Source: an uncultured Oscillospiraceae bacterium (GTDB lineage Bacteria; Bacillota; Clostridia; Oscillospirales; Ruminococcaceae). From it: a stretch of 64,000 nt of DNA. Position 1 is the first letter of the stretch, and every line of letters starts with the position of its first letter. Positions 35,484-44,841 of the stretch are shown here, piece by piece. Below the pieces are notes generated by a model, which saw only the letters and a list, made by a program, of their open reading frames with translations, was not told the origin of the DNA and did not search any database. The stretch covers positions 17,972 to 81,971 of the forward strand of contig CAKSEY010000016.1 of the NCBI GenBank assembly GCA_934448295.1, in the 5' to 3' direction. Position numbers and translations under genes: made by a program.

Positions 35484-36058
35484 CACTTTTCCTCCAGATA
35501 TTTTTTTGGTACGCACCCCTTAATGCCGTAAACCTCCTCCAGCATTATCACAAGCGGCATTCCCAGTATCACAGAGAATCCCAGCGTGTTAAGGAATATC
35601 TGCACGAACAGGGATATTCCGTCCACCTCGGGATAGCTCAGCTCCACGCCGAAGGTGACTATCCCGGCGATAACTATGCCTATCGCCGCAGAAACCAGCG
35701 TAAACGCCGCGACTTGTTTCAGGTTCCTTATGCGGGGGCGCTCCTTTATTATACCATACCATAAAATATATGCAAGATATGTTCCCACAAAATTTGAAAC
35801 AAATCCCGCCCATGAGCTTATAGTCAGCGTACCGCCCAGAATATCCGCAATGATATTCCCGATGGCGCAGCCAAGCGCGCCGTAAATTCCGAACATCACG
35901 CCGAAAAGCATATTCAGGCAGTCCACGGGACGTATCTCGGTTATGCCCGGAATGAGATTCAGCACCTTAAACGGAACGGCGACCAGAACAAATATTATAC
36001 TCAGCACGATAACGAAGGCTATCCTTCTGCCAGTGCTCATTTTAGATGTGTCAAGCAT
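35483..36058 (-). CDS. QueT-like / ECF S-component-like membrane protein
   Basis: A 191-aa membrane protein with about five helices. 'EIRPVDCLNMLFGVMFGIYGALGCAIGNIIADILGGTL' is typical of QueT-type substrate-binding (S) components of energy-coupling factor transporters. No ECF ATPase or T component lies nearby, so it would use a shared module encoded elsewhere or act differently. The start overlaps the EamA gene end by 8 bases, and the stop overlaps the GNAT start. The operon context suggests a linked nutrient or signal pathway; ligand unknown. Confidence 0.65.
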   Translation of the reverse strand: MLDTSKMSTGRRIAFVIVLSIIFVLVAVPFKVLNLIPGITEIRPVDCLNMLFGVMFGIYGALGCAIGNIIADILGGTLTISSWAGFVSNFVGTYLAYILWYGIIKERPRIRNLKQVAAFTLVSAAIGIVIAGIVTFGVELSYPEVDGISLFVQIFLNTLGFSVILGMPLVIMLEEVYGIKGCVPKKYLEEK

Positions 36059-36962
36059 TCGAGTCCCCTTTTCCTCTGTGCAGGCGCGCCATTACGTCCA
36101 GCTCGGAGAATATCGCTCCGCACACGATAAGCACACAGCCCACCGCCTTTTCCGCCGTTATGGGGACGGCCTCGCCCAGCATTTCCGGTATTATCGCGGA
36201 AAGTATCACCGCGAAAATTATCTGGAAGGAATAGATCGCGCTGCATGTTGCCGGAGACGCGTATTTCTGCGCGGAAATATTGAGGAGCACCGCATAGCCG
36301 CAGATAAAGTAGCCCTCCATAAAAACGCTCGCCAGCATTTCCTGGGAGTATTCTATCGCGAAGAACGTCCCCGGCTGAATTATGAACCATATCGCAAAGG
36401 ATATGACAGTCACCATAAACCCGATGAGCACCGTAAGCACCGCCGCGTCGGACTTCTTTGCAAAGTCATTCATCTTGATTATGTAGAAAGCCCGAATAAA
36501 GCACACGGCTATCATAATGATCGGCCCCGTCAGGGCTGAGGCGTCAAGGCTCACGTTTCCCGCCGCCACCACGCCGGACATAACGATTATCATGCCAATA
36601 ATGTTGCTCGAGGTGATCTTCCTGCCCATTATCACCATCATCACCGGTATAATGGCGAGGGTAAAGGAAATTATGACCGAGCCGGTGGCGGAGTCCATAT
36701 ATTTCAGCGCAACGATTATCAGCGCGTTGTACAGCACGTTCATTGCCGCAAGAATAAGGGCGTACAGCAGATCCCGCTTGTGTATATTCGCCTTTATGCG
36801 CTTGAAAAACACCGCCCCCAGCAGCAGGGAGCCTATGCCGTTCGTCATTGCAAGCACGGCAAAGGGCGACACGCTCCCGGGGATATTTTTCATAAGCACT
36901 ATCTCAGCCGACCAGGCTATGGTAACGCTTATCAGAATTATCGTGTACTGTATTCTGTTCAT
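36051..36962 (-). CDS. EamA/DMT family transporter
   Basis: A 303-aa drug/metabolite transporter superfamily member with ten hydrophobic segments in two EamA repeats. The first repeat ends around 'YKYMDSATGSVIISFTLAIIPVMMVIMGRKI' and the second around 'YASPATCSAIYSFQIIFAVILSAII.E.LGEAVP', the typical repeat ends. It probably moves a small metabolite; direction and substrate cannot be read. It lies in the overlapping operon between the anti-sigma kinase and the QueT-like gene, with a 180-bp gap upstream in which I see no clear promoter. Confidence 0.85.
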   Translation of the reverse strand: MNRIQYTIILISVTIAWSAEIVLMKNIPGSVSPFAVLAMTNGIGSLLLGAVFFKRIKANIHKRDLLYALILAAMNVLYNALIIVALKYMDSATGSVIISFTLAIIPVMMVIMGRKITSSNIIGMIIVMSGVVAAGNVSLDASALTGPIIMIAVCFIRAFYIIKMNDFAKKSDAAVLTVLIGFMVTVISFAIWFIIQPGTFFAIEYSQEMLASVFMEGYFICGYAVLLNISAQKYASPATCSAIYSFQIIFAVILSAIIPEMLGEAVPITAEKAVGCVLIVCGAIFSELDVMARLHRGKGDSNA

Positions 36963-37141
36963 ACAGCTCTCCTTTAGAGAACACGCCAGCGGCGGAGCCG
37001 AAAATGATAGCCCCGCCGCCTATTTTACCAGGTTCTCTTCGCAAAAATATCAGCTTGAACCACATAAAATGCGATACAACTCTACATGGTTTTATACGGA
37101 TACAGCTTTGTTTCGTAACACAATATTTCACAAAAATCCGT

Positions 37142-37549
37142 TCAGAAATTCTTCACCATCGTCAAACGATTCTGACCGTCCGAGAACTCGTAGCTGACTT
37201 CGTCCATTGTTTTCTTGACCATGTATATCCCAAGCCCGCCGACCTCCCGCTCCTCAGCGGAAAGCGTAACGTCCGGGTCGGGCTTTTCAAGGGGGTCGAA
37301 CGGTCTGCCCCTGTCAACAAACGTTACGCAGACCCTGCGCGGGTCGTCCTTAAGTTCAACGCAGACCTCCACGGGGCCGATATCCGGCTTGTAGGCATAA
37401 TGCGCCACGTTAACGAATATTTCCTCGGCGGCGACGTCTATCTGCATCTGCGTTTTCATGGTGCAGCCGCTCTCCTCGAGCTGACTGTCGATAAATTCAA
37501 GCACCTCGTCAAGATTTATCGTCTCGGCGTTAAATATCCTTTTTTCCAT
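37142..37549 (-). CDS. RsbW-like anti-sigma regulatory factor (serine kinase type)
   Basis: A 135-aa histidine-kinase-like ATPase of the RsbW/SpoIIAB type. 'QMQIDVAAEEIFVNVAHYAYKPD' contains the N box (E..xNV..H), and 'VTFVDRGRPFDPL' with 'VGGLGIYMVKKTMDEVSYE' is the G1/G2 region of the ATP lid. It should phosphorylate the STAS protein encoded next to it and sequester a regulator. Its ultimate target is not obvious; no SigB-like factor is in the cluster. The only sigma gene in the window is the small one at 54770-55264. Confidence 0.9.
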   Translation of the reverse strand: MEKRIFNAETINLDEVLEFIDSQLEESGCTMKTQMQIDVAAEEIFVNVAHYAYKPDIGPVEVCVELKDDPRRVCVTFVDRGRPFDPLEKPDPDVTLSAEEREVGGLGIYMVKKTMDEVSYEFSDGQNRLTMVKNF

Positions 37550-37626
37550 CAGTCGTTCCTCCGAAAGCCTAATACTGTGTAACCTTTCCGGGCTGCCCTG
37601 CGCCGCAGGTACCCGGAATTCCGCCG

Positions 37627-37923
37627 TCAGGCAATGGTCAGGATATCTATGAAGCCGGTAAGCTCAAAGACCTCCCGGATGGTTTCGCTGGCGTTTATTA
37701 TCACCATTTCGCCCTGCTTCATCATCGCTTTCTGGGCTTTCAGGAGTACGCGCAGTCCTGCGGACGAGATGTACTCAAGCTCTGCAAAATCAAGCGTCAG
37801 CTTGCTTACCCCGCCGATGGACGACGTGATCTCCGCCTCAAGCTGCGGCGAAGTACCCGTGTCAAGCCTGCCGATTATCTGGATCGTAAGGGCGGTTCCG
37901 TCTAAATTCTTGTTGAGCGTCAT
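37627..37923 (-). CDS. STAS-domain anti-anti-sigma factor (RsbV/SpoIIAA-like)
   Basis: A 98-aa STAS protein. 'LTIQIIGRLDTGTSPQLEAEI' and 'LTLDFAELEYISSAGLRVLLKAQKAM' are characteristic; the Ser in YISSAGLR is the expected phosphorylation site. It is predicted to be phosphorylated by the RsbW-like kinase and dephosphorylated by the membrane phosphatase of the same cluster. First gene of the cluster; it starts only 57 bp after the end of the T4SS operon on the same strand, and I see no terminator between them. Confidence 0.92.
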   Translation of the reverse strand: MTLNKNLDGTALTIQIIGRLDTGTSPQLEAEITSSIGGVSKLTLDFAELEYISSAGLRVLLKAQKAMMKQGEMVIINASETIREVFELTGFIDILTIA

Positions 37924-37979
37924 AATAATTCTCCTTTGTCTGATTTCCAGGGCTATGCCGTACCAAAAGCGGCGCCGCC

Positions 37980-39662
37980 CTAAATTATTCTTATCGTTGC
38001 AAACGGAAGCTGAGCCAGCGTGAACTCACTTTTGGATTTGGAAACGCTGGTTTCCTTTCCGTTTTTATCGAAATACCGCACGGTTTTATCGAAGGTGAAT
38101 TCGTTGAATCCGATGACGGCGATATTGTTTCCATAGTCGAAAGAGCAGAAATCCGCGCCTTTCACGGACGACGACGCTATTTTTCCCGAAGAATAGATAC
38201 GCAGGAATCCCTCAGTGGTAGACGCGAGCCTTAATACCCCCGAGCTTTTGTATCCGATGGACGGGATATCGTCAGATGAAAGATAGTTAGAGCAGAAATC
38301 GCTGATGGAAAATGTCCTGATGTGAACGGCGTCATATTCGATAACGCCAAGGGTGCCGGATTTTCGCTGAATTTTATAATACGCTATCCTGTTCTTGAAC
38401 ACCAGCTCCAGAACCGATTGTTCGTTTGAAACCAAGCGAGCGCCATTATACCAATAAACCCAGTCCTTGACAGAAAAGGACTGCAAAACGTTATTCCCGT
38501 CTTTGCCCGCGTTTTTATCCAGCGAGACCTTGAAGTCAGTTTTACGGTCTCTGTTGTCGATACCAAATTTAATTTTGTCGTCCTTTTCCTCCAGGACATA
38601 AACGCAGTTTCCTGCAGTATAATTCGAGGAAAGGATATTTCCGCCCCTTACGGTTTGCAGACCCTTCTGCTTTTTATGCAGCTTGATGGACCGCTGACCG
38701 TCACCATCGGTTTGCAGCCGGACTTCCATCATTACGTTATCCTGATCGTAGCTGCTTTCATCATCGGGCAGCTTCATAAAGGAAGCCGCAATTTTAAGGT
38801 CCTTGGGATCGCTGTTGTTCTTTACCGCAATATCCGTACAGCAGAATTTGTCGCTGCTTCCCTTTATACCAAGGTATTTTCTTATTGATTCCTTGTTGTC
38901 GCTGTCAAATTTCCAGGTTTTCTTTGAAGAAAGCTTGTAGTTGTTTTTGTCCAGCGTCCCTGTGGACGAAGAGGTTTTTATGTAGTCAAGCTGCCGGTTC
39001 GTTATACCTATTCCGGGTCTCGGGATCCTTATGGGCGAAGATGGATTTGTGCCGCTTCCGTCGCTGCTCCCGGATTCCACCGGGCTTTTAAGAGAAAACA
39101 GGATGAAGGAGTAGCCCACATTGATAAGATATGTGGTTTCGCTGACTCCTTTATATACGACGACAGGATTTCCGTTCATCTTTCCCGCGTCCTTTACCGG
39201 GTCGTATTTCTGGCTCTCAATTTCAAAATATTCTCCGGTGACGAAGTTATACCCGGCGACCGTCCAGAAATACCTGAACTTCAGCCTGGGGTCTACGGGG
39301 TCGTAATAGCCCTTTTTGTTTTCGGTATTGCCGTTTTCATCGGGCTTGTCGTTCAGCACGGTAACACCGGTGTAGTAATAAAGGCTGACGTTGCCGCACA
39401 GGTCGATAAGGCTGAAATCCGATATATCCGCCTCATAGGTGCAGTTCTTGAATATGAACGCCCTCGTCCCATCGGGATATTCTCCGCTGACGACCTGCTT
39501 CTGATCGCTCATGGTGACTTCCAGATCAAGGGAGCCGCTGGCGCCGTAGTAATTATATTCCTCCTTGCCCACTATCGAATAAACCGGAAAACAGCCGCTT
39601 GCAAACAGCGTACAGCAGCAGAGCAGACCCGCCGATATCCGTTTAAAAAGCGAAATGCGCAT
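37980..39662 (-). CDS. Uncharacterised lipoprotein, last gene of the T4SS operon
   Basis: A 560-aa exported protein with lipobox LFASGC (Cys 24). No family recognised. The body is rich in beta strands with YYYTG, KKGYYDPVDPRLKFRYFW and repeated Lys/Ser/Asp turns, and may be a propeller-like surface domain. The start codon follows the stop of the Ig-like membrane protein gene directly, so the two are translationally linked. It is the most distal gene of the minus-strand block that includes VirB4 and VirD4, and could be a surface accessory of the secretion system. Confidence 0.75.
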   Translation of the reverse strand: MRISLFKRISAGLLCCCTLFASGCFPVYSIVGKEEYNYYGASGSLDLEVTMSDQKQVVSGEYPDGTRAFIFKNCTYEADISDFSLIDLCGNVSLYYYTGVTVLNDKPDENGNTENKKGYYDPVDPRLKFRYFWTVAGYNFVTGEYFEIESQKYDPVKDAGKMNGNPVVVYKGVSETTYLINVGYSFILFSLKSPVESGSSDGSGTNPSSPIRIPRPGIGITNRQLDYIKTSSSTGTLDKNNYKLSSKKTWKFDSDNKESIRKYLGIKGSSDKFCCTDIAVKNNSDPKDLKIAASFMKLPDDESSYDQDNVMMEVRLQTDGDGQRSIKLHKKQKGLQTVRGGNILSSNYTAGNCVYVLEEKDDKIKFGIDNRDRKTDFKVSLDKNAGKDGNNVLQSFSVKDWVYWYNGARLVSNEQSVLELVFKNRIAYYKIQRKSGTLGVIEYDAVHIRTFSISDFCSNYLSSDDIPSIGYKSSGVLRLASTTEGFLRIYSSGKIASSSVKGADFCSFDYGNNIAVIGFNEFTFDKTVRYFDKNGKETSVSKSKSEFTLAQLPFATIRII

Positions 39663-40907
39663 TCATCTCACCGTAATCCTTCTGTTCTTCTGAATGAAAA
39701 AAAACACCAGCGCAGCCACAGCCAGCGCGATAACTATAATTATGATATCCAGCGGATTGATGGCGGACACAGCCTTTATCTCCACCCTTGCGGACGTGAT
39801 ATTCCCTGCGGTGTCGGTCGCCGTAACACGGTATATACCCGCGCCCAGCAGCTCGTTGGAGCTTCCCAGCACCTGACCGTTTTTCGTGACGCGGATAGTA
39901 CATTCCGTATCCGATGTTACGGTTATTTTCTCGCTGAATACGATGTCGGTCGTTCCGTTAAAATAAAGCACCGGCGGCGTTGTGTCGCGCGTAAGCCTGA
40001 CCATCCTCGTCACAACATCGCCGTTCGTGTATTCCAGGGAATACTCGCCGTCGCAGTCCAGCAGGGTGTAATTTCCGCTGAGGGCGGGGACCGTCTCGCC
40101 ATCGTGCTTCACCCCGGAGATCTCATAGCCATAGGGCGGCTGATATATCCCGAGCCGATTTGTCGGCTTGGTGAACAGGTTAAACGAAAACGTGCGCCTT
40201 TCCATTCCCCTGTCGCCGTCATAGCAGGTGAACTCCATATTGTAGGCGCCGTCCTCCGTGATAAGCCCGCTTGAGGGAATCGCGAAAACCTGTCCGTCCT
40301 TTGTCGCCGAGCATATCAGCGCTTCGGGTATGGCAAGCTTCGGCATAAAGCCGACAGTTTCGCCGTCAAGTACATTCGTGACAAGCTCCGAGCCGTTGAT
40401 GAACGTGTGCCGGAAGCTCTCGCCGTCAATGCTCTCAAGCTGCACTCTCCCCGTAATTTCCGTCTGCCCGGCAGTCTCCGGCTGCTCCCCGATATCCACC
40501 GCGAAGCGCGCCTGGACTGAGCCGCTGCCGTTTCGCAGCGCGTGGGAGACCGTCACCTCGTAGGAGCCGTTTTCGCTGAACAAATACTCGCTCTGCGGGT
40601 CAAGGAATCCCTCGCCGCCGTTCACAAGTATCGAGACGTCCTCTTCCTCTGAGCCTACCAGAAAGACCGCTGCGGAATTCCCGGAGCCGCTCAGTACCTC
40701 GGACGAATAGAACACGGCGCCATCGGGAAACGTGTACAGGTACATCATGTTTTCCTCGTCGTAGCTGCGTGTGACCAGCGACAGATCGCCGGAGAAGCCA
40801 GGCTTTTCCGCGTTCTCGTCTCCGGATTCCGCAAAGCACTCAAGCAATGGACAGAAAACCGTCAGAACCAGAACGGCAAGCGCTGTGACCGCTTTCTTAA
40901 AGCTCAT
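39663..40907 (-). CDS. Exported Ig-like protein with C-terminal membrane anchor (1)
   Basis: A 414-aa protein. ATG at 40907 gives the signal peptide MSFKKAVTALAVLVLTVFCPLLECFAES. The C-terminus is a membrane helix, 'IIIIVIALAVAALVFFFIQ', plus a basic tail KNRRITVR, so the protein is held outside by its end. The last extracellular domain reads 'DTTPPVLYFNGTTDIVF...GIYRVTATDTAGNITSARVEI', a bacterial Ig-like domain. The layout matches the protein at 49270-50766, so these are paralogous surface proteins flanking the T4SS core. They may form a surface or adhesion part of the apparatus (inference). Confidence 0.8.
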   Translation of the reverse strand: MSFKKAVTALAVLVLTVFCPLLECFAESGDENAEKPGFSGDLSLVTRSYDEENMMYLYTFPDGAVFYSSEVLSGSGNSAAVFLVGSEEEDVSILVNGGEGFLDPQSEYLFSENGSYEVTVSHALRNGSGSVQARFAVDIGEQPETAGQTEITGRVQLESIDGESFRHTFINGSELVTNVLDGETVGFMPKLAIPEALICSATKDGQVFAIPSSGLITEDGAYNMEFTCYDGDRGMERRTFSFNLFTKPTNRLGIYQPPYGYEISGVKHDGETVPALSGNYTLLDCDGEYSLEYTNGDVVTRMVRLTRDTTPPVLYFNGTTDIVFSEKITVTSDTECTIRVTKNGQVLGSSNELLGAGIYRVTATDTAGNITSARVEIKAVSAINPLDIIIIVIALAVAALVFFFIQKNRRITVR

Positions 40908-41454
40908 GAGAAACCTCTTTTTGAAGTTCCGGCGAACGCGGTCTTTTCGTGAGCTTAGGCGGCGTATACATGTTCTCCCGGCGGAGAAGCTCCTCAAAGG
41001 TGATTTTTACGCGGTGCGGTTCTCCGGAATGGGCGCGCTCGGCGGCGGGTCTCCGGGGAGCCGTTCTCTCTTCTCTGTCAGCCTTTTCGGGCTCGACTTT
41101 CTCAGGTACGGCGGCAGCCTTTGCCTTTTCAGGCTTGACCTTCTTAGGCACAGCGGCGGGTTCAGTCTTTTCAGCCCTGACCTCCTCGGAAACGGCAGCC
41201 TTTTCAGCCCCGGCTTTCGCCTGTTTTTCCGGAATATCATTAGAAGCTGCGGCTTCCCGGGGCGATCTATCGAACATTTCCCCGCTGACGAGATCATTCT
41301 CGGGAACGGTTTTTTCCATATTTCTGCTGGCGGAGCGCTCCGCCATATCTGAAACCGGCGGCAGGCCGGCTTTGACGCGCGCTTTTTCCTGGCGCAGCTC
41401 GGAAAGCTCTTTCTCCCATTGCGCTTTGTGCTTCGGGTCGTCAAAATATCCCAT
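40897..41454 (-). CDS. Uncharacterised charged 185-aa protein with C-terminal KITFEEL motif
   Basis: Soluble, highly charged, low-complexity protein. Residues 1-30 (MGYFDDPKHKAQWEKELSELRQEK) are probably helical; the middle is a run of Ala/Glu/Lys/Pro repeats (KPEKAKAAAVPEKVEPEKA type) likely disordered or coiled. Near the end is 'RVKITFEELLRRENMY' followed by a basic, Pro-rich tail. The same short motif is near the C-terminus of the 911-aa and 80-aa proteins of this locus. ATG at 41454 has AGGAGA upstream. Its end overlaps the next gene by 11 bases. Function unknown. Confidence 0.75.
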   Translation of the reverse strand: MGYFDDPKHKAQWEKELSELRQEKARVKAGLPPVSDMAERSASRNMEKTVPENDLVSGEMFDRSPREAAASNDIPEKQAKAGAEKAAVSEEVRAEKTEPAAVPKKVKPEKAKAAAVPEKVEPEKADREERTAPRRPAAERAHSGEPHRVKITFEELLRRENMYTPPKLTKRPRSPELQKEVSHEL

Positions 41455-41455
41455 A

Positions 41456-42139
41456 TCACTTATCTCCTGTAATCATTTCTCCGACAATGCCGTTCACCGC
41501 GCCGAATAGCTCCGGCTTTCCCTTCGGCACCAGAACGCTGTAACGCTCCGCAGAAATATCCGAGGGGATACAGCACCTAAGCCCGTCGCTGCCCGCCAGC
41601 AGCTCCAGCGCCTCGCTTTCAAAGCAGACGAACGCGTCCATATCCCCTGAGCCAAGCAGCCCGGCGGCGGTCTCAGCGTTATCGCACACCAGCTTTTCGT
41701 CTGCTGCCGTGCTGGTCAGCGAACGCAGAATACTCTCCGGAAGCTTCCCCGAAGCGCCCACTATTTTCCCCGCGAGGTCAGCCTGGCAGGTAACAGCCAG
41801 CTCACCGCCGCAGACGACGTATATTACGTCCTGCGCTACGGGCAGGGTCATAAGGAAGCTTAGCCCCGGGTCGTTTGTTTCGCTGAACTCTCCTATCGCA
41901 ATATCTGCGCTGCCCTTCGACAGCATTTCCATCGCCGCGTATCGGTCTGTCCAGTATATTTCCGCAGGAGCGCCCAGCCCCTGCGCGATACGCTCCGCTA
42001 TCTCCTCGGAATCATCCAGCTCGGATGTGACGGCGGCGCGCAGCCTTCCACCCTGGAGCAGCGACTGTTCCCGCGCGCCGCAGCCGGTAAGCAGCAGCGC
42101 CGACGCGCAAATCAGCAGTACAAGTTTTTTCATGGTCAT
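41456..42139 (-). CDS. Family 3 solute-binding-like lipoprotein inside the T4SS operon
   Basis: A 227-aa lipoprotein (lipobox LLLTGC) whose body follows the periplasmic binding protein fold of the amino acid type: 'GRLRAAVTSELDDSEEIAERIAQGLGAPAEIYWTDRYAAMEMLSKGSADIAIGEF' and 'DLAGKIVGASG'. There is no permease or ATPase partner nearby. The start overlaps the VirB4 stop by four bases. Such a binding domain in a T4SS operon could sense a small molecule or a cell-wall fragment at the surface, or help dock the apparatus. Role inferred. Confidence 0.75.
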   Translation of the reverse strand: MTMKKLVLLICASALLLTGCGAREQSLLQGGRLRAAVTSELDDSEEIAERIAQGLGAPAEIYWTDRYAAMEMLSKGSADIAIGEFSETNDPGLSFLMTLPVAQDVIYVVCGGELAVTCQADLAGKIVGASGKLPESILRSLTSTAADEKLVCDNAETAAGLLGSGDMDAFVCFESEALELLAGSDGLRCCIPSDISAERYSVLVPKGKPELFGAVNGIVGEMITGDK

Positions 42140-44823
42140 TCCGTAAATAATTCCTGCAGGTCTTCTGAAGCGACAATGTCAACGCAGGTGCGGTTGGACG
42201 GCGCCGTCACAACGAACGCGCGCCCTCTGGGGTTGTTGATTATCTGATCCTGCTCGGTCTCGTTTATCTCGCCCGCCTTTTCATACAGCTTGCACAGGTC
42301 GTGCATATCGTTCGGCGCCAGCGCGAAAATGAACGAATACTGGCACGCGTTGATTATCGCGGTGGATTTGCGCGCGAGCTCCTCCGTGCCCACAAAGTCC
42401 TTTATGTTCTGCGTTATGATTATCTGCATACCGTTGTATTTTCTGATACGCTTTGCAAGCTGATACATAAAGTCCAGGGCGATGGGGTATTTTTCGTCAA
42501 TGAAAACGTGCGCCTCGTCTATGACTACGATTATCTTTCTGTTCGCCTTGTGGGCGATGTTGTAATCGCGGTTCTTGATTATCTCGTTGTCAAGATATTT
42601 CAGCACCAGCAGCATCTGCGCGTTTGCGATGGTGTTGTTTCTGTTCGCAAGCAGCGACTGGAAGTTGAACGCGATGAAGTTTTCCTTTGTCGTGATGGTG
42701 GACGGGTTGTTCCAGAGATGCGCGTTCCGTCCGCCGGTGGAGAACTTCGACACATAGTTCAGCAGAATTCTCAGGTTGTTCTTGTTATACTCGCTGGATG
42801 CCCTCTGGAAATCCGTCAGTATCTTGTCGTAAAGGTCGTCGAAGATCGGGTAGTCCTCGGGGGTGAGCGCTGAAAGGTCGGTGTCCGCGTCTATGCCGCG
42901 CTCGGCGTAAATTCTCGGGAAAAGATTGTTCAGATACTCCAGCGCGTCGTTTTCGGTTTCCGGCAGTATCTGCTTGAAGAACTCCTCAAGGAACTGCAAA
43001 TGCGCGTTAAAGCTGTTCGAAGCGCCCTCCTCGTCGTCGGAAACTCCGGTGATTATCTGGAACGGGTTGAGGCTTCCCTCGGTAGCCTTGCCCACGTCTA
43101 TCATCTTGCCGTGGAGCTTCTTTGCCAGCGCGCCGTACTCGTTCTCGGGGTCGAGGATAAATATCTTGCTGTTGTCGGCGGCTAGATTGGACAGTATAGT
43201 CTTGGTGGCGAAGGATTTACCGGAGCCGGACTTACCGATTATCGCCATATTGCTGTTTACGCGCTCGCTGTCGCGCTGGAAGAAATTCACGAATACAGGG
43301 TTTCCGCCGGTGGTGCCGAAGCACATTCCGTCCTTATCCTGGAGATAGGGGTAAACAAACGGAAACGCCGCCGCGATGGACGAGGAGTGTATGCCCCGGC
43401 TCTTCTTCATAAATGCGTCGTGCGCGGAGATATTCGAGCTTGCATAAACGCCGAACGTCTGCATGAACAGATCCTGGGTCTTGAAGCTTGCCTCGGACAG
43501 GGTGCGCTTGACCTTCTTTTTCAGCGAAACGTAGCTGGACGAGCCGACGGACGGCGCATTGCCCTCCGCAGAGCGCTTGTACCGCTCCGTAAGCTCATAA
43601 TCGTAGATAGTTACATAGGTGTTGACATCATACAGCGATTCGTTTTCGCTCTGGAGCATCGAGAGCAGCTCCGCCAGGGATTCGATGTTCTCGTTTATCT
43701 CCATCAGGCGGGAGACCTTGCCGGTCTGCTCCGCCTGACCGCGCAGCTCCTCAAGGGAGCGGTCGATTCGCTTGATGGACTGATAACGGTCCACCGGCTT
43801 GAATTTCATGACCACCCGGGTGCTCGGTATATTGAACAGGCGGTAGCCCCACGCGTTTCCCACAAGTCCGGGGTAATCGAGTATCTTCAGATTGTGAGTG
43901 ATAAGCCCGTCGTATTTCACCGTTCTAGCGGTGAATTCTATCTTCTTGGGGATTATCCACGACATATAGTCCTCGGGGGCTATCTCGTCTATCTCGCGCT
44001 CGTCAAAGGTCTGGCTGTACTGGTATTTCAGGAAGATAGCAAGCTCCCTCCCCCTGAGCTGCCGCGCGTCAAGCCCCGCGCTCCTGAACTGCCCGACGGC
44101 GTTGCGGGTCATTTCGGACAGGATGGGCTTTTTGCACTCGAACAGCACCAGATAGTGGAACGGGCGATATACCTTGTCCTCAAAGTTTATCTTCCTGATA
44201 TCCTCTATCCTGCCGTAAATTATTTCAACGCGCTTTGTAAGCTCCTCCTCGTTGATTATATCGTCAATAAACGCTTTTTTCAGCTCGTCTATCTTGCCGA
44301 ACTCAGTGCGGATATACTCGTCGTATATCACGGGGCGGTCTATCTTCACAAAGGCGCCGGTCTGATCCTGGGTTATCGTCCGGATTATCGAGCCCAGATT
44401 GTGGTCGATTATGGAATTCTGCCGGTACTCCGACAGGAACCTGAACTCTATGGACGGAATCTCAATGACCGTTGCGTAGTATTCCTTGTTGTAGTTTATG
44501 TAGCGGTCGTCTATCCCGGTGAAAGGGGTGATATCCTCAACGCTGAGCGCGCCGCCCTTTTTCTTCTCCGCAAAGCTGCGCGGGATCGCAAAATACCGCA
44601 GGAAGTGTATAAACAGCATATACACCTTTTCATCGTCAAGCGGCATAAGCAGGAACACGAACACCATGAGCACGCCTATTGCAAACCACCATCTGTACGG
44701 CAGATTCGAGGTTATCAGCGCAACGCAAACAAATGCGCCGAAAAGACCCACCAAAATATCAACGATCGAAACGCCCTTGAAGATCTCCGTTTCAACCTTG
44801 GTTTTCTTTGGAATTATTCGCAT
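42136..44823 (-). CDS. VirB4-like T4SS ATPase with N-terminal PrgI/VirB3-like membrane part
   Basis: An 895-aa protein. The first ~90 residues (KVETEIFKGVSIVDILVGLFGAFVCVALI...) contain two membrane helices and resemble PrgI/VirB3 proteins fused to VirB4. The ATPase body has Walker A 'GKSGSGKSF' near residue 530, the 'ILDPENEYGALAKKLHG' segment after it, and Walker B 'IIVVIDEAHVFID' near 765, with 'QIIITQNIKDFVGTEELARKSTAIINACQ' as the conserved C-terminal motif. It should energise assembly and substrate passage of the secretion channel at the inner face of the membrane. The gene is in a dense operon between a VirB6-like gene and the binding-protein gene. Confidence 0.92.
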   Translation of the reverse strand: MRIIPKKTKVETEIFKGVSIVDILVGLFGAFVCVALITSNLPYRWWFAIGVLMVFVFLLMPLDDEKVYMLFIHFLRYFAIPRSFAEKKKGGALSVEDITPFTGIDDRYINYNKEYYATVIEIPSIEFRFLSEYRQNSIIDHNLGSIIRTITQDQTGAFVKIDRPVIYDEYIRTEFGKIDELKKAFIDDIINEEELTKRVEIIYGRIEDIRKINFEDKVYRPFHYLVLFECKKPILSEMTRNAVGQFRSAGLDARQLRGRELAIFLKYQYSQTFDEREIDEIAPEDYMSWIIPKKIEFTARTVKYDGLITHNLKILDYPGLVGNAWGYRLFNIPSTRVVMKFKPVDRYQSIKRIDRSLEELRGQAEQTGKVSRLMEINENIESLAELLSMLQSENESLYDVNTYVTIYDYELTERYKRSAEGNAPSVGSSSYVSLKKKVKRTLSEASFKTQDLFMQTFGVYASSNISAHDAFMKKSRGIHSSSIAAAFPFVYPYLQDKDGMCFGTTGGNPVFVNFFQRDSERVNSNMAIIGKSGSGKSFATKTILSNLAADNSKIFILDPENEYGALAKKLHGKMIDVGKATEGSLNPFQIITGVSDDEEGASNSFNAHLQFLEEFFKQILPETENDALEYLNNLFPRIYAERGIDADTDLSALTPEDYPIFDDLYDKILTDFQRASSEYNKNNLRILLNYVSKFSTGGRNAHLWNNPSTITTKENFIAFNFQSLLANRNNTIANAQMLLVLKYLDNEIIKNRDYNIAHKANRKIIVVIDEAHVFIDEKYPIALDFMYQLAKRIRKYNGMQIIITQNIKDFVGTEELARKSTAIINACQYSFIFALAPNDMHDLCKLYEKAGEINETEQDQIINNPRGRAFVVTAPSNRTCVDIVASEDLQELFTE

Positions 44824-44841
44824 TGCTAAATCACCTTTTCG

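Noticed and set aside
41456..42139. Binding lipoprotein as part of an amino acid ABC transporter
   Set aside because: No permease or ATPase partner is near; it overlaps VirB4 and is clearly in the T4SS operon.
43387..44829. 480-aa plus-strand open frame
   Set aside because: Lies antisense to VirB4, has no family features or ribosome site and mirrors the codon pattern of the real gene.
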